Of a stretch of 53,747 nt of DNA, positions 24,132-33,155 are shown piece after piece. Source of the stretch: Candidatus Epulonipiscium sp. (GTDB taxonomy: Bacteria > Bacillota > Clostridia > Lachnospirales > Defluviitaleaceae). Where the stretch lies: NCBI GenBank assembly GCA_012521395.1, contig JAAYML010000111.1, positions 1 through 53,747 of the forward strand. Reading direction: 5' to 3'. Numbering within the stretch: position 1 is the first letter of the stretch; each line of letters starts with the position of its first letter. Both the position numbers and the translations under genes were made by a program. The notes under the pieces were generated by a model. That model ran no database searches, was not told the DNA's origin, and saw only the letters and a program-made list of their open reading frames with translations.

Positions 24132-24139
24132 TAATCAAA

Positions 24140-24363
24140 AAAATAGACAAAGACAATGAAGAGGAATAGTAAATACATTTTTTTTCAGAGAGGGAATCGT
24201 TGGTGGGAGATTTCTAAAAAATGTATTTATGACCCGCCTTGGAGTTCTGTATGATGAATACAGCGGTAACGTTGGTTATCGTTAATAAAAATGAGTGATG
24301 CGTATGCATTATTAGGGTGGTACCGCCGAAAACCTCGGTCCCTTTTGGGATGGAGGTTTTTAT
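24140..24363 (+). ncRNA. T-box riboswitch (proline), leader of proS
   Basis: Full T-box leader. Stem I has the conserved AGAGGA/AGUA elements, an upper helix TAAATACATTTTTT / AAAAAATGTATTTA and the distal GGTGGGAG region. The specifier loop reads GA-CCC-GCC, giving the proline codon CCC at 24234-24236. The T-box AGGGTGGTACCGCC is at 24314-24327. The terminator AAAACCTC / GAGGTTTT lies at 24330-24360. Uncharged tRNA-Pro should stabilise the antiterminator and allow proS expression. Confidence 0.93.
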
Positions 24364-24445
24364 ATTATTTTACCTTTTTAGAAAAAACGTTATAATGAAT
24401 AAAGTATATGAAGGACAAAAAGAAAGGAAGAGAAGGGGAATTAAA

Positions 24446-25882
24446 ATGGAGAAAGATAAAAAATTTGTTCAGGAAATCACAGACATGAATGAAGATTTTG
24501 CTCAATGGTATACGGACGTTGTCAAAAAGGCTGAGCTTATTGAATATTCAAGTGTCAGAGGATGTATGATTATTCAGCCATATGGATATGCTATATGGGA
24601 GTTGATTCAAAGTCAATTGGACCAACGTTTTAAAGAAACTGGTCACAAAAACGTTTATATGCCACTTTTTATTCCAGAAAGTTTATTACAAAAAGAAAAG
24701 GACCATGTAGAAGGTTTTGCACCTGAAGTGGCCTGGGTGACGCATGGTGGGAATGAAGCATTAACAGAAAGGCTTTGTGTAAGACCTACTTCAGAAACGC
24801 TCTTTTGTGAATACTATTCTAATGTTATTCAATCTTACAGAGATTTACCTAAATTATATAATCAATGGTGTTCAGTGGTCCGTTGGGAAAAGACCACAAG
24901 ACCTTTCTTACGTACTTTAGAATTTTTATGGCAGGAAGGTCATACAGCCCATGCAACGGCAGAGGAAGCTCAGGAAGAAACTATCCGTATGTTGAATGTA
25001 TATGCTGAATTTTGTGAAAACGTTTTAGCTATTCCAGTGATTAAAGGTAAAAAGACGGAAAAAGAAAAATTTGCCGGGGCTAAGGAAACTTATACCATAG
25101 AAAGCTTAATGCACGATGGTAAAGCGTTGCAGTCAGGTACCAGCCATAACTTTGGGGATGGTTTTGCAAGAGCCTTTGATATTAAATACACAGACAAAAA
25201 CAATGAATTACAATATGTTCATCAAACTTCCTGGGGTGTAACCACCCGCTTAATTGGAGCAGTGATTATGGTTCATGGAGACAACAGTGGTCTGGTACTG
25301 CCTCCCAGAATTGCGCCAATCCAGCTGGTTATTATTCCTATTGCACAGCATAAGGAAGGAGTATTAGAAAAAGCTCATGAAATAAAAGAAAGATTAAGTT
25401 CTATTGTCAGAGTGGAATTGGACGACAGCGATAAAATGCCTGGCTGGAAATTTAGTGAGTATGAGATGAAGGGGGTTCCTTTCCGCTTAGAAATAGGACC
25501 TAAAGACATTGAAAATAATCAAGTGATATTGGTTAGAAGAGATACAAGAGAAAAAATTAAAGTGGCGATGGATGAATTAGAAATCAAAATTCCTGAATTA
25601 ATGGATACCTTACAGAAAGATTTACTTGAAAAAGCACGTCAAATGCGGGACAGTAAAACTTATATTGCAAAAAATATGGACGAATTTAAAGATATTATTA
25701 CAAATACGCCTGGCTTTATAAAAGCAATGTGGTGTGGCGATGAAGCTTGTGAAATTAAAATAAAAGAAGAAACAGGGGCTACAGCAAGATGTATTCCTTT
25801 TGAACAAGAGCATTTATCAGATACCTGTGTTTGTTGTGGAAAGTCTGCAGATAAAATGGTTTATTGGGGTAAAGCATATTAA
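24446..25882 (+). CDS. proS: Prolyl-tRNA synthetase, archaeal/eukaryotic-like type
   Basis: 478 aa from ATG 24446 with AAGGGG upstream; the longer open frame to 24317 runs into the T-box terminator and is not coding. Class II synthetase. Motif 2 is within [20 protein letters not shown], the central editing domain of bacterial-type ProRS is missing, and a C-terminal zinc-binding tail holds the cysteines in CGDEAC and CVCC. This is the short ProRS type also found in archaea, eukaryotes and some Firmicutes. Controlled by the proline T-box. Confidence 0.97.
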   Translation: MEKDKKFVQEITDMNEDFAQWYTDVVKKAELIEYSSVRGCMIIQPYGYAIWELIQSQLDQRFKETGHKNVYMPLFIPESLLQKEKDHVEGFAPEVAWVTHGGNEALTERLCVRPTSETLFCEYYSNVIQSYRDLPKLYNQWCSVVRWEKTTRPFLRTLEFLWQEGHTAHATAEEAQEETIRMLNVYAEFCENVLAIPVIKGKKTEKEKFAGAKETYTIESLMHDGKALQSGTSHNFGDGFARAFDIKYTDKNNELQYVHQTSWGVTTRLIGAVIMVHGDNSGLVLPPRIAPIQLVIIPIAQHKEGVLEKAHEIKERLSSIVRVELDDSDKMPGWKFSEYEMKGVPFRLEIGPKDIENNQVILVRRDTREKIKVAMDELEIKIPELMDTLQKDLLEKARQMRDSKTYIAKNMDEFKDIITNTPGFIKAMWCGDEACEIKIKEETGATARCIPFEQEHLSDTCVCCGKSADKMVYWGKAY

Positions 25883-25906
25883 AAACTTCCGTTTCCGGAA
25901 GTTTTT
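25881..25906. terminator. Bidirectional terminator
   Basis: AAAAACTTCC / GGAAGTTTTT with a GTTTCC loop, between convergent proS and the glycine-zipper gene. Confidence 0.88.
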
Positions 25907-26378
25907 AATATGACTCTATTTCATTTCCGCCATATTTTTTGAGGATATTCATCACTTGATTGATATTTTCAGCTTTGACTTTTGTTGTCATAAGAATTTT
26001 GCCTTCTTTTAATCCTTCTTCATAGAGACTGGTTTTCGTTTCGGGTATGCCCAGATCAATTAAACCTCCGACGATTCCTCCAGTGACTGCTCCTGATAAA
26101 AGACCGGCTAAAGGTCCGGCAGCGGTTAACAGGCCAAGACCAGGGATAGCAAAAGTACCAGCGCCAATTAAAAGCCCTGCAATACCACCGAGCACCCCTC
26201 CAGCTGTAATTCCATCGGTAATATCATCATCAACCAATTCTTCTTGTTTTTCATTATTATCCGATTCTTTTACGGCTATAGAAATATTTTCAATGGGAAA
26301 ATTTTGATTTCTAAGTTCATTTGCTGCTTGTTCAGCATCTTCTCTGCGGTTGAAAAGAGCAATGACGGTTTTATCCAT
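25905..26378 (-). CDS. YflT/GSP17M-like protein with glycine-zipper segment
   Basis: 157 aa. The N-terminal ~40 residues (VIALFNRREDAEQAANELRNQ) match the general stress protein 17M-like/YflT domain. Residues 55-110 form a glycine-rich, strongly hydrophobic double segment (GGVLGGIAGLLIGAG ... GAVTGGIVGGL) typical of membrane-inserting glycine zippers. The C-terminus repeats the ferredoxin-like pattern (VKAENINQVMNILKKYGG). Probably membrane-associated; function unknown. AAGGAGG ribosome site; no clear promoter seen. Confidence 0.78.
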   Translation of the reverse strand: MDKTVIALFNRREDAEQAANELRNQNFPIENISIAVKESDNNEKQEELVDDDITDGITAGGVLGGIAGLLIGAGTFAIPGLGLLTAAGPLAGLLSGAVTGGIVGGLIDLGIPETKTSLYEEGLKEGKILMTTKVKAENINQVMNILKKYGGNEIESY

Positions 26379-26476
26379 AAAGATACCTCCTTTTCCATAG
26401 TTTAAGTTAAAAAGTCATTTTTATTCATAAAGTTGATTTAATAAAAATAATCGCTTTTGCATTTGGAGGGAAAGAT

Positions 26477-27814
26477 GTGTATAAGGAAAAGATTCCCAAA
26501 GAAGTTGAAGAAATTATTTTAAAACTAAATAAAGAGGGTTTTGAAGCCTATATTGTTGGGGGATGCGTAAGAGACCTTCTGATGGGTAGAATTCCGAATG
26601 ACTGGGATATAACAACTTCTGCAAAACCTGAAGAAGTTAAAAAAATTTTCCCTAAAACGTATGATACGGGTATTGCTCATGGAACAGTTACGGTGATTTT
26701 AAATGGGGCTCATTTTGAAATAACAACTTATAGAATAGAAGGAAAATATGAAGATTACAGAAGACCTAAAGAAGTGACCTTTACAAGAAATTTAGAAGAA
26801 GATTTATCAAGAAGAGACTTTACCATGAATGCCATCGTTTATCATCCTCAGGAAGGTTTTATGGATCCTGTGGAAGGTATTAAAGACATAAAAAATAAGA
26901 TGATCAGATGTGTTGGAGAGCCTTCAAAAAGATTTGAAGAAGATGCCCTTAGAATGCTTAGAGCCATTCGTTTTTCTGCACAACTGGATTTTGAAATAGA
27001 AGAAAAGACCCTTGAAGCGATTAAAGGGCATGCTGCTTTAATTACGCATATTAGTGCAGAAAGAATAAAGGATGAACTGGATAAGATGTTAATGGCGTCT
27101 TATACTGACCGCTTAATCTTATTATATGAAACAGGACTATTAAAATATATTCTTCCTGAACTGGATAAGTGTTTTGCAGTTGAGCAAAATCATCCTCATC
27201 ATGTGGATAATGTGGGGATTCATACTTTAAAATCGGTCGGACTTGTGGATAAAAATTTAAATTTAAGATGGACTATGCTCTTACATGATATCGGAAAAGC
27301 CAATTGTAAAGAAACAGATGAAAAGGGCATTGATCATTTTCATGGTCATGTCAGGGAAAGTGTTCGTTTGACTAAAGATATTGTGAAGAGGTTAAAGTTT
27401 GATAAAAAAAGCAGCAGTCATATTATTAAATTAATAGACTGGCATGATGAAAGAATAAAAAAAGATAAAAGGGCAGTTAAAGAAGTTTTATCACAAATAG
27501 GAGAAGAGGCTTTTTTAGATTTGCTAAAAGTACAATTGGCAGATTCAAGGGCTCAAAATCCTAAATATATAAAAGAAAAAGAAGAACAACTGCAAAGTCT
27601 TTATGAAGTTTATAAAGAGATAAAAGAAAATAATGAATGTTTTTTAATAAAGGATTTAGCTGTCAATGGAGAAGATTTAATTCGTTTGGGGATAAAGGAA
27701 GGAAAAGAAATCGGAGAGCTTTTAAAGCAGTTATTGGAATTGGTGATAGAAAATCCAGATCAAAATAATAAAGAAAGTCTTCTTTTATATGTTAAAGAAA
27801 ACCTTATTCCTTAA
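26477..27814 (+). CDS. cca: CCA tRNA nucleotidyltransferase (class II) with HD domain
   Basis: 445 aa. GGCVRD (28-33) and DWD (42-44) are the class II nucleotidyltransferase signature; an HD phosphohydrolase domain follows around LLHDIGKANC and the WHDER segment. Adds the 3' CCA to tRNAs, which matters here because six of the eight tRNAs in this window lack an encoded CCA. GTG start with GGAGGG 6 bases upstream. Whether it adds CCA or only part of it (CC or A) cannot be decided by eye. Confidence 0.93.
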   Translation: MYKEKIPKEVEEIILKLNKEGFEAYIVGGCVRDLLMGRIPNDWDITTSAKPEEVKKIFPKTYDTGIAHGTVTVILNGAHFEITTYRIEGKYEDYRRPKEVTFTRNLEEDLSRRDFTMNAIVYHPQEGFMDPVEGIKDIKNKMIRCVGEPSKRFEEDALRMLRAIRFSAQLDFEIEEKTLEAIKGHAALITHISAERIKDELDKMLMASYTDRLILLYETGLLKYILPELDKCFAVEQNHPHHVDNVGIHTLKSVGLVDKNLNLRWTMLLHDIGKANCKETDEKGIDHFHGHVRESVRLTKDIVKRLKFDKKSSSHIIKLIDWHDERIKKDKRAVKEVLSQIGEEAFLDLLKVQLADSRAQNPKYIKEKEEQLQSLYEVYKEIKENNECFLIKDLAVNGEDLIRLGIKEGKEIGELLKQLLELVIENPDQNNKESLLLYVKENLIP

Positions 27815-27867
27815 AAAATGCTCCCATTTAGAAAATAAGTTATTTTTTCTAAATAGGAGCTTTTTTA
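27813..27867. terminator. Bidirectional long-stem terminator
   Basis: Nearly 20-base arms around GCTCCCATTTAGAAAA / TTTTCTAAATAGGAGC with A/T tails, between convergent cca and the Gld-type operon. Confidence 0.85.
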
Positions 27868-27878
27868 TTTCAGGTATC

Positions 27879-28808
27879 TTATTCTTTATTTTTGATGTAA
27901 AAGTTTTCGACGGATAAATCATTTGATAGTAAGGAAGAACTGGAAATCTTATAAATAAATTTTTTATCTCTGCTGGCATAGGTAAAAGTATCTTCTATAT
28001 TTCCAAGATAAAGATTTAAAGTACTGTTATCGCTGTCATATAAATAAATGGTTATGCTGGTTCTGGGGTTTTTGAGGCCGTATTTTTCCAGGTCTTTTTC
28101 ACTGGCATTGTCTTTAACGAATTCAGAAATTTTTCTTGTATTTAATACAGTGATCAGAGATCTGACAGAGGCCTCGTCTAATGTTCTGTCATTACTGTAC
28201 CACTGATCGTCTTTTAATTGGATTTCAAAAGTTTTTCCTTCATTTTCAATCTTAATCTTTTCTATATATTCCTTTTTAAAGGATAGTAGAATCTTATCCC
28301 TGAAAAAGTCCAAGTCAAAAGATAAATCCTCCAATAGTCTTGAGCTTATGGTATAAATACTATTGTTATTTTTATTATAAACATAAATGCCTTTTGATAA
28401 AGGGGCCTCATTTCCTAAAATCAGGGTATTTGAATTTCCTTCATCGTCGGTAAAAGTAATGCTTGTTTTAGATGAATCAACGCCATAATTGGATAAGTGA
28501 CTACTGTTTTCTTCAACAAAAGCTGTTGCCTGTAGAGTATTAAATCTGCCAAGTAAGGTATTTACATTGAAGTCGTCTGCAGGAAATTCTATGGGCTGTG
28601 TAATGTTCCAGCTTTGACCGTCTCTTACTAATTGAATACTTTGATTTTCATGGGTAATATCGATATGGGTAATTTTATTCTTTTCAAGTTGCCATACATA
28701 AATCGTTTCATCTTCAGGGACTTCATATGTTTTTTCATAATAGCAATAGTAAGCATAAGCAGCTAAAAATATAATGACGGCCAATAAGGTTGGAATAATT
28801 TTTTTCAT
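27879..28808 (-). CDS. DUF4340 domain protein, last gene of the Gld-type operon
   Basis: 309 aa. One N-terminal membrane anchor (about 4-23) and then an extracytoplasmic region with repeated units of the form ITHIDITHENQSIQLVRDG and IEKIKIENEGKTFEIQLKD, characteristic of DUF4340. It overlaps gldG by 4 bases (ATGA). DUF4340 proteins accompany GldG-type ABC systems, so it is probably an accessory surface component. Function unknown. Confidence 0.88.
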   Translation of the reverse strand: MKKIIPTLLAVIIFLAAYAYYCYYEKTYEVPEDETIYVWQLEKNKITHIDITHENQSIQLVRDGQSWNITQPIEFPADDFNVNTLLGRFNTLQATAFVEENSSHLSNYGVDSSKTSITFTDDEGNSNTLILGNEAPLSKGIYVYNKNNNSIYTISSRLLEDLSFDLDFFRDKILLSFKKEYIEKIKIENEGKTFEIQLKDDQWYSNDRTLDEASVRSLITVLNTRKISEFVKDNASEKDLEKYGLKNPRTSITIYLYDSDNSTLNLYLGNIEDTFTYASRDKKFIYKISSSSLLSNDLSVENFYIKNKE

Positions 28809-30130
28809 AAAGTTCTCCTCCTAAGGTATAACATTAAGCCAAATATGAATACAAAAAGAGGAATAAGAACCACACAAACCAAGAAGATTAACTGGCTTTG
28901 AATACCTACTAAAACGATTGGTTCAGGGGAATAGGTTTTTGGTTTAATATTAACGATGGATTCATCATCTTTAAACCAGGTTAAAGCGCCTAAAACGATA
29001 TCACTGTTTCCGCCTAAGCTAATGGCCTGATCATGCAGGAAAAAGGCATTTCCAATAACCAAAAGCTGTGCCGTTTCATCGTTATCCAGATATTTTTCTG
29101 CGGTTATGGCAATTGCTTCTTCCTGAGAAGTTTCAAGAACAACACGGTTAATGATATCTTCTTTTTTTTCAATAGACAGTTTTCTGGCATTGGGTATGAT
29201 GGTTGCAATATTATCTTCTTCCAGTCTTTGAACAATTTCATGGCTTGTATATACAGGGACCAGGGCTCTTTCATCCTGGGCGTAATGTCTTAAAGAGTCG
29301 CTCAGGGGTATATTTTCTACTTTTATTCCGTAGTTTTGGGCAAAGTTTTTAAGATTGTCCAGATTTTCATTTTCCTGATAATCATTAAAGGCTAAAATTA
29401 CTTTGCCGCCTTTATCCAGAAAATCTTTTAATATTTCAATTTCATTTGGCGTATAGTCATACAGAGGGCCTAATATACAAATGATATCACTGTCTCCGGG
29501 AAGATCTGCTGAAGTGGTGAGGGTAAAAGAATGCACTTTTACTCCTTTTTGTTCCAGAAGATATTTAAAAAGTGTTAAGTTTTCATCCAGACTAAATTCC
29601 CCATGGCCTTCAAGAACATATAATTGAGTTTGTTTATCTGCCGTAACATCTAAAATGGCTTGAATAAGGGCTCCTTCACCGTCAAAAAAGTATTCTCCGG
29701 TTGAATAATCGGTTCTTATAATGTCAAAGCCGTGCACTTGCTTGCTCATTTTTTCAGAAGAAACAACTGCTGAGTATTCAGTAGTAATTTGATATTGGTT
29801 GACTAAGCTGGGATTTTTTAAAGGATCGATGATTTCTAAGGAGATATGATTTGTAACCGTCGCCATATTTTCATATAATTGCTGAATATCTGAAGTTACA
29901 GGATCTGCTGGATTAGCAAAAAATAAGATACTGACATCTTGATCCAGCTTTTTTAAAGCATTGATACCCTCTTCTGAAAGGGTATATATTTTATTGCTGG
30001 TTAAGTCCCATTGTATATGAAAGGAACGGATAATTAAATTAATAATGATAACAATTCCTATGACTGCTGCAGTAAAAATGAATGAATTACTGCTGTATTT
30101 TATATTTCTGCTTAATTTTTTTCTATTCAT
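28805..30130 (-). CDS. gldG: GldG-family ABC-associated extracytoplasmic protein
   Basis: 441 aa from the ATG at 30130, which follows AGGGGGA; a 9-residue extension from 30157 is less likely. A membrane helix near the N-terminus (about 16-37), a large outside domain with the ABC-associated fold (FFANPADPVTSDIQQLYENM, LYVLEGHGEFSLD) and a C-terminal helix (about 410-432) followed by LYLRRRT. In Bacteroidetes GldG works with GldF and GldA in gliding; in Clostridia the function is unknown. Confidence 0.88.
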   Translation of the reverse strand: MNRKKLSRNIKYSSNSFIFTAAVIGIVIIINLIIRSFHIQWDLTSNKIYTLSEEGINALKKLDQDVSILFFANPADPVTSDIQQLYENMATVTNHISLEIIDPLKNPSLVNQYQITTEYSAVVSSEKMSKQVHGFDIIRTDYSTGEYFFDGEGALIQAILDVTADKQTQLYVLEGHGEFSLDENLTLFKYLLEQKGVKVHSFTLTTSADLPGDSDIICILGPLYDYTPNEIEILKDFLDKGGKVILAFNDYQENENLDNLKNFAQNYGIKVENIPLSDSLRHYAQDERALVPVYTSHEIVQRLEEDNIATIIPNARKLSIEKKEDIINRVVLETSQEEAIAITAEKYLDNDETAQLLVIGNAFFLHDQAISLGGNSDIVLGALTWFKDDESIVNIKPKTYSPEPIVLVGIQSQLIFLVCVVLIPLFVFIFGLMLYLRRRTL

Positions 30131-30144
30131 AATATTTCCCCCTA

Positions 30145-30852
30145 TTATTGTAGCCATCGACTTTTAATAACCCTAACGGTTAAAAATAAGAATATACCTG
30201 TAAAACTGATGTAATAAACGACAGATGACAGAGAAATAAATCCATTTTGAAAACCGGCATAGGGTTCAAAAAGACTAATGATTTGGATGATTTTGTGGGG
30301 TATCCCTGTAAAAATGTCTTGCAGGATATCAATAACCCAAAAGAATATTAAAAGTCCAAAGCTAATAATAGCTGCGATAATTTGATTTTCTGATAATGAA
30401 GAAGCAAAAAGCCCAACAGATAAAAAGCTAAAGCCTAAAAGAATATTACCTATGTAAGCGGTAAAAATGCGTCCCAGATCCGGGTTTCCTATGATAAATA
30501 CAATAATCACATGTGTTAAGGTAAGTATTAATGAAGCAAGATAAACAACACAGACACTAAAAAATTTTCCTAAAACGACTTCTGTAACCGATACTGGTGA
30601 AGAAAAAACCAATTTTTCTGTTCCGTATTTTCTTTCCTCTGTAAAGAGTTTCATGGTCAGTATAGGAGCAATAAAAAGGAAAATCATTGGCCAGCTTGAC
30701 ATGACATATTGGATGCTGGGATATCTTGTATTGATGATATAATCACTAAAGAAAAAACCTGTCAGTAAAATAAAAAATCCCATTAAGATATAAGCTTGTG
30801 GTGAATAAAAATAGCCCCTTAATTCTCTTTTAAAGATTACCCAAGTTTTCAT
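30145..30852 (-). CDS. gldF: ABC transporter permease, GldF/ABC-2 type
   Basis: 235 aa with six membrane helices of the ABC-2 permease type (first at 17-36). It begins MKTWVIFKRELRGYFYSPQAY, a typical start of GldF/NosY-like permeases, and has the TEERKYGTEKLVFSSPVSVTEVVLGKF segment after helix 2. Its ATPase is the upstream gene, 5 bases away. Substrate not known. Confidence 0.92.
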   Translation of the reverse strand: MKTWVIFKRELRGYFYSPQAYILMGFFILLTGFFFSDYIINTRYPSIQYVMSSWPMIFLFIAPILTMKLFTEERKYGTEKLVFSSPVSVTEVVLGKFFSVCVVYLASLILTLTHVIIVFIIGNPDLGRIFTAYIGNILLGFSFLSVGLFASSLSENQIIAAIISFGLLIFFWVIDILQDIFTGIPHKIIQIISLFEPYAGFQNGFISLSSVVYYISFTGIFLFLTVRVIKSRWLQ

Positions 30853-30857
30853 AAGCC

Positions 30858-31811
30858 TTACTCCTCTCCTTCCCTGAGGTCTTCCTCTAAAGTAATGTGC
30901 AAGAATGCATCTTCCAGGCTCATTTTTTCAACTTCTAATTTAAGTATTGGCATTTTTCCATCTGCCAGGGCATAAAATAAAGAGCGGCGGATATCTTTAT
31001 CTTTTTCTCCTTTAACCACATATCCAAAGATTTTTTCATCAATTTGTTTGACAGCTTCTACTGATAAAATATTATTTAAAGAAGAAATCGTATAAAGGAC
31101 ATCTTCTTTCGGTCCTTCAATTTCCAAATACAAATTGAAGGAGCTTTGAAGAGAATAGGATAAATTGTCAGGTGTATCAATAGCAGCAATTTTTCCTTTA
31201 TTAATAATGACAATCCTGTCACAGAGGGCATTTACCTCAGGAAGAATATGCGAGCTTAAAATGATGGAATGTTTTTTTGAAAGACTTTTAATAACATCCC
31301 GGATTTCTTTTATTTGTTTCGGGTCAAGACCTACAGTTGGTTCATCTAAAATAAGGACCTTAGGATTTCCGATTAAGGCGGTTGCAATGCCAGTTCTTTG
31401 CCTGTACCCTTTGGAAAGGTTTTTTATCAGCCTTGTCTTTACATTATCTATGCCGCATAAACTGATAACCCTTTGACATTCTTCCTGAATATTGCCATTA
31501 TAATCTTTTAGCTGACAACAAAAAGAAAGGAGTTCCATTACGGTCATATCAGGATATAAAGGAGGGATTTCAGGAAGGTACCCTATATGTCGTTTTGCTT
31601 TTTTTGGATTTTCCAATAAGTTAATTCCATTAATTTTAATTTCCCCTTCATCAGGTATCATAAGACCGCAAATCATATTCATGGTCGTTGTTTTTCCAGC
31701 ACCGTTGGGGCCAAGAAAACCTAAAATTTCGCCTTCTTTAAGAGAAAAACTAATATTGTCAACTGCTTTTAGGGAGCCATAGGATTTTGAGAGATTAGAG
31801 ACCTCAATCAT
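30858..31811 (-). CDS. gldA: ABC transporter ATP-binding protein, GldA-like
   Basis: 317 aa. Walker A GPNGAGKT (34-41), Q-loop region YLPEIPPLYPDMTV, signature LSKGYRQR (about 130-137), Walker B VLILDEP and the switch His in LSSHILPEV. A C-terminal extension (~230-317) is typical of ATPases paired with ABC-2 exporters. First gene of a four-gene operon gldA-gldF-gldG-DUF4340. Its promoter carries tandem 11-base repeats. Confidence 0.93.
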   Translation of the reverse strand: MIEVSNLSKSYGSLKAVDNISFSLKEGEILGFLGPNGAGKTTTMNMICGLMIPDEGEIKINGINLLENPKKAKRHIGYLPEIPPLYPDMTVMELLSFCCQLKDYNGNIQEECQRVISLCGIDNVKTRLIKNLSKGYRQRTGIATALIGNPKVLILDEPTVGLDPKQIKEIRDVIKSLSKKHSIILSSHILPEVNALCDRIVIINKGKIAAIDTPDNLSYSLQSSFNLYLEIEGPKEDVLYTISSLNNILSVEAVKQIDEKIFGYVVKGEKDKDIRRSLFYALADGKMPILKLEVEKMSLEDAFLHITLEEDLREGEE

Positions 31812-31839
31812 GGAAGAACACCTCTTTAACTAATAATTA

Positions 31840-31868
31840 TTTATAGTATAATTTGAGATTATGAACAA
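31840..31868 (-). promoter_or_regulatory. Promoter of the Gld-type ABC operon
   Basis: Minus-strand TTGTTC (31863-31868), 17 bases, TATAAA (31840-31845). The -35 lies within the first of two tandem 11-base repeats. Confidence 0.5.
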
Positions 31869-31879
31869 ATTATGAACAA
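31858..31879. repeat. Tandem 11-bp direct repeat at the Gld operon promoter
   Basis: Two perfect, abutting copies of ATTATGAACAA (31858-31868, 31869-31879), then the partial third copy ATTAC. Spacing of one helical turn over the -35 region suggests an operator. Confidence 0.7.
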
Positions 31880-31911
31880 ATTACAAAAAGTAAAAATAGA
31901 TGCCCATCTCT

Positions 31912-31940
31912 TCATATTTCTCCATAGTTTTTCATAAATA
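31912..31940 (+). promoter_or_regulatory. Candidate sigma-E promoter of the cotS-like gene
   Basis: TCATATT (31912-31918), exact KMATATT match; 14 bases later CATAAATA (31933-31940). Confidence 0.4.
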
Positions 31941-32012
31941 TATAGGGAGTCAATTTTTATTGGATTATTTTTATCTAAAGAATTGCTTTTTATATAGAAT
32001 GGTGGTGATAAG

Positions 32013-33002
32013 TTGAAAAGTTTATGTTCTGAAGTCGTAAGGGGATTTGGTTATCAATTAAAATCTTATAATGCTTTTCGTAATTTATATATTTGTACGA
32101 CCGATTCAGGGATAAAAGTTATTAAGTCTGTAGAGAATAAGATTCCAAGTTTACTGTTTCAACATAGTGTAAAAGAACATTTATATCAAAACGGTTTTAA
32201 GTATCTGGACCGTTTTCATCTTTCTTTGGATAAAACACCTTATTATGCTTATCAGGGAAATATTTATGTGATGACTGACTGGCTGGAAGGCAGGGAATGT
32301 GATTTTAATCATCTGGAAGACATTAAAAAGGCTATTTCTACCTTAGCCGATATGCATAAGCTGTCCAAAGGGCTTGTTCCCGTGGAAGGAAGTTTTGCAA
32401 AGCCTTATGATGAAGATTTATCTTTTGTTATTAAAAAAAGAATAAGAGAATTTCATACCATAAAGAAGAAAATTAAAAGACAAAGTCATATGAGTAATTT
32501 TGATTTATTATTTATAAAAAATTATAAGAAATATGAAGAATACAGCCAAAGAGCTTTAGAATGGCTTGAAAAAATGGATTATCATCAGATAAAGGCTAAA
32601 GTAGAAAAGGAGAAATATTTTTATCATAATGATTATACATATCATAATTTAATTTTAGTTCCCGATGGTTCCTTATTTGTTACCCATTTTGAACAATGTA
32701 GATATGGTCTTCCTGTCTATGATTTGATTTATATTTTAAAGAAAATTATGAAAAAGCATAAATGGGATATTAAAATAGCCAGTGAATTGCTTTCCATTTA
32801 TACAAAAAAGATAGATATCAGTGAAATAAAAAATATATTGATTGGTCTTTTAATTTTTCCTGATGACTTTTGGAAACTCTGCAACAGATATTATAACAGC
32901 AGAAAGGTCAGGGCCTTTCAAAATCCGGTTAATAAATTATCTTTTATTGTTAATCAAAAAGAAAATCAGGACAAATTTATAAAATTTATTGAAACTTTAT
33001 AA
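32013..33002 (+). CDS. CotS-family spore coat protein (kinase fold)
   Basis: 329 aa protein of the CotS/YutH group, which share the aminoglycoside-phosphotransferase fold. The catalytic-loop equivalent is HNDYTYHN (about 211-218), with Asp and Asn kept. The metal-binding DFD/DFG equivalent is altered: the sequence reads THFEQCRYGLPVYDL, so the first Asp is His and the second acidic residue is Glu. TTG start with GGTGG 7 bases upstream. Stand-alone gene, divergent from the Gld-type operon, with a sigma-E-like promoter. Coat or inter-coat location is inferred from family members. Confidence 0.85.
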   Translation: MKSLCSEVVRGFGYQLKSYNAFRNLYICTTDSGIKVIKSVENKIPSLLFQHSVKEHLYQNGFKYLDRFHLSLDKTPYYAYQGNIYVMTDWLEGRECDFNHLEDIKKAISTLADMHKLSKGLVPVEGSFAKPYDEDLSFVIKKRIREFHTIKKKIKRQSHMSNFDLLFIKNYKKYEEYSQRALEWLEKMDYHQIKAKVEKEKYFYHNDYTYHNLILVPDGSLFVTHFEQCRYGLPVYDLIYILKKIMKKHKWDIKIASELLSIYTKKIDISEIKNILIGLLIFPDDFWKLCNRYYNSRKVRAFQNPVNKLSFIVNQKENQDKFIKFIETL

Positions 33003-33068
33003 GAAATATATAAAATAAGAATAAATCGTTAATGATTTTAAGTTAAGTTTTTGATGGTCTGTTTATGT

Positions 33069-33092
33069 AAGCTAAAAAAGCTTTCTTTTTTT
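33069..33092 (+). terminator. Weak terminator after the cotS-like gene
   Basis: Short AAGCT / AGCTT stem followed by a long T run. Confidence 0.45.
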
Positions 33093-33155
33093 TATGTCTT
33101 TATTAGTGTATAATATACGGGTAAGAATTTTAAGAACTAAAGTGAGGGATTATTT

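Noticed and set aside
24317-24445. 43-codon N-terminal extension of proS
   Set aside because: It covers the T-box and its terminator; the ribosome site and the conserved ProRS start favour 24446.
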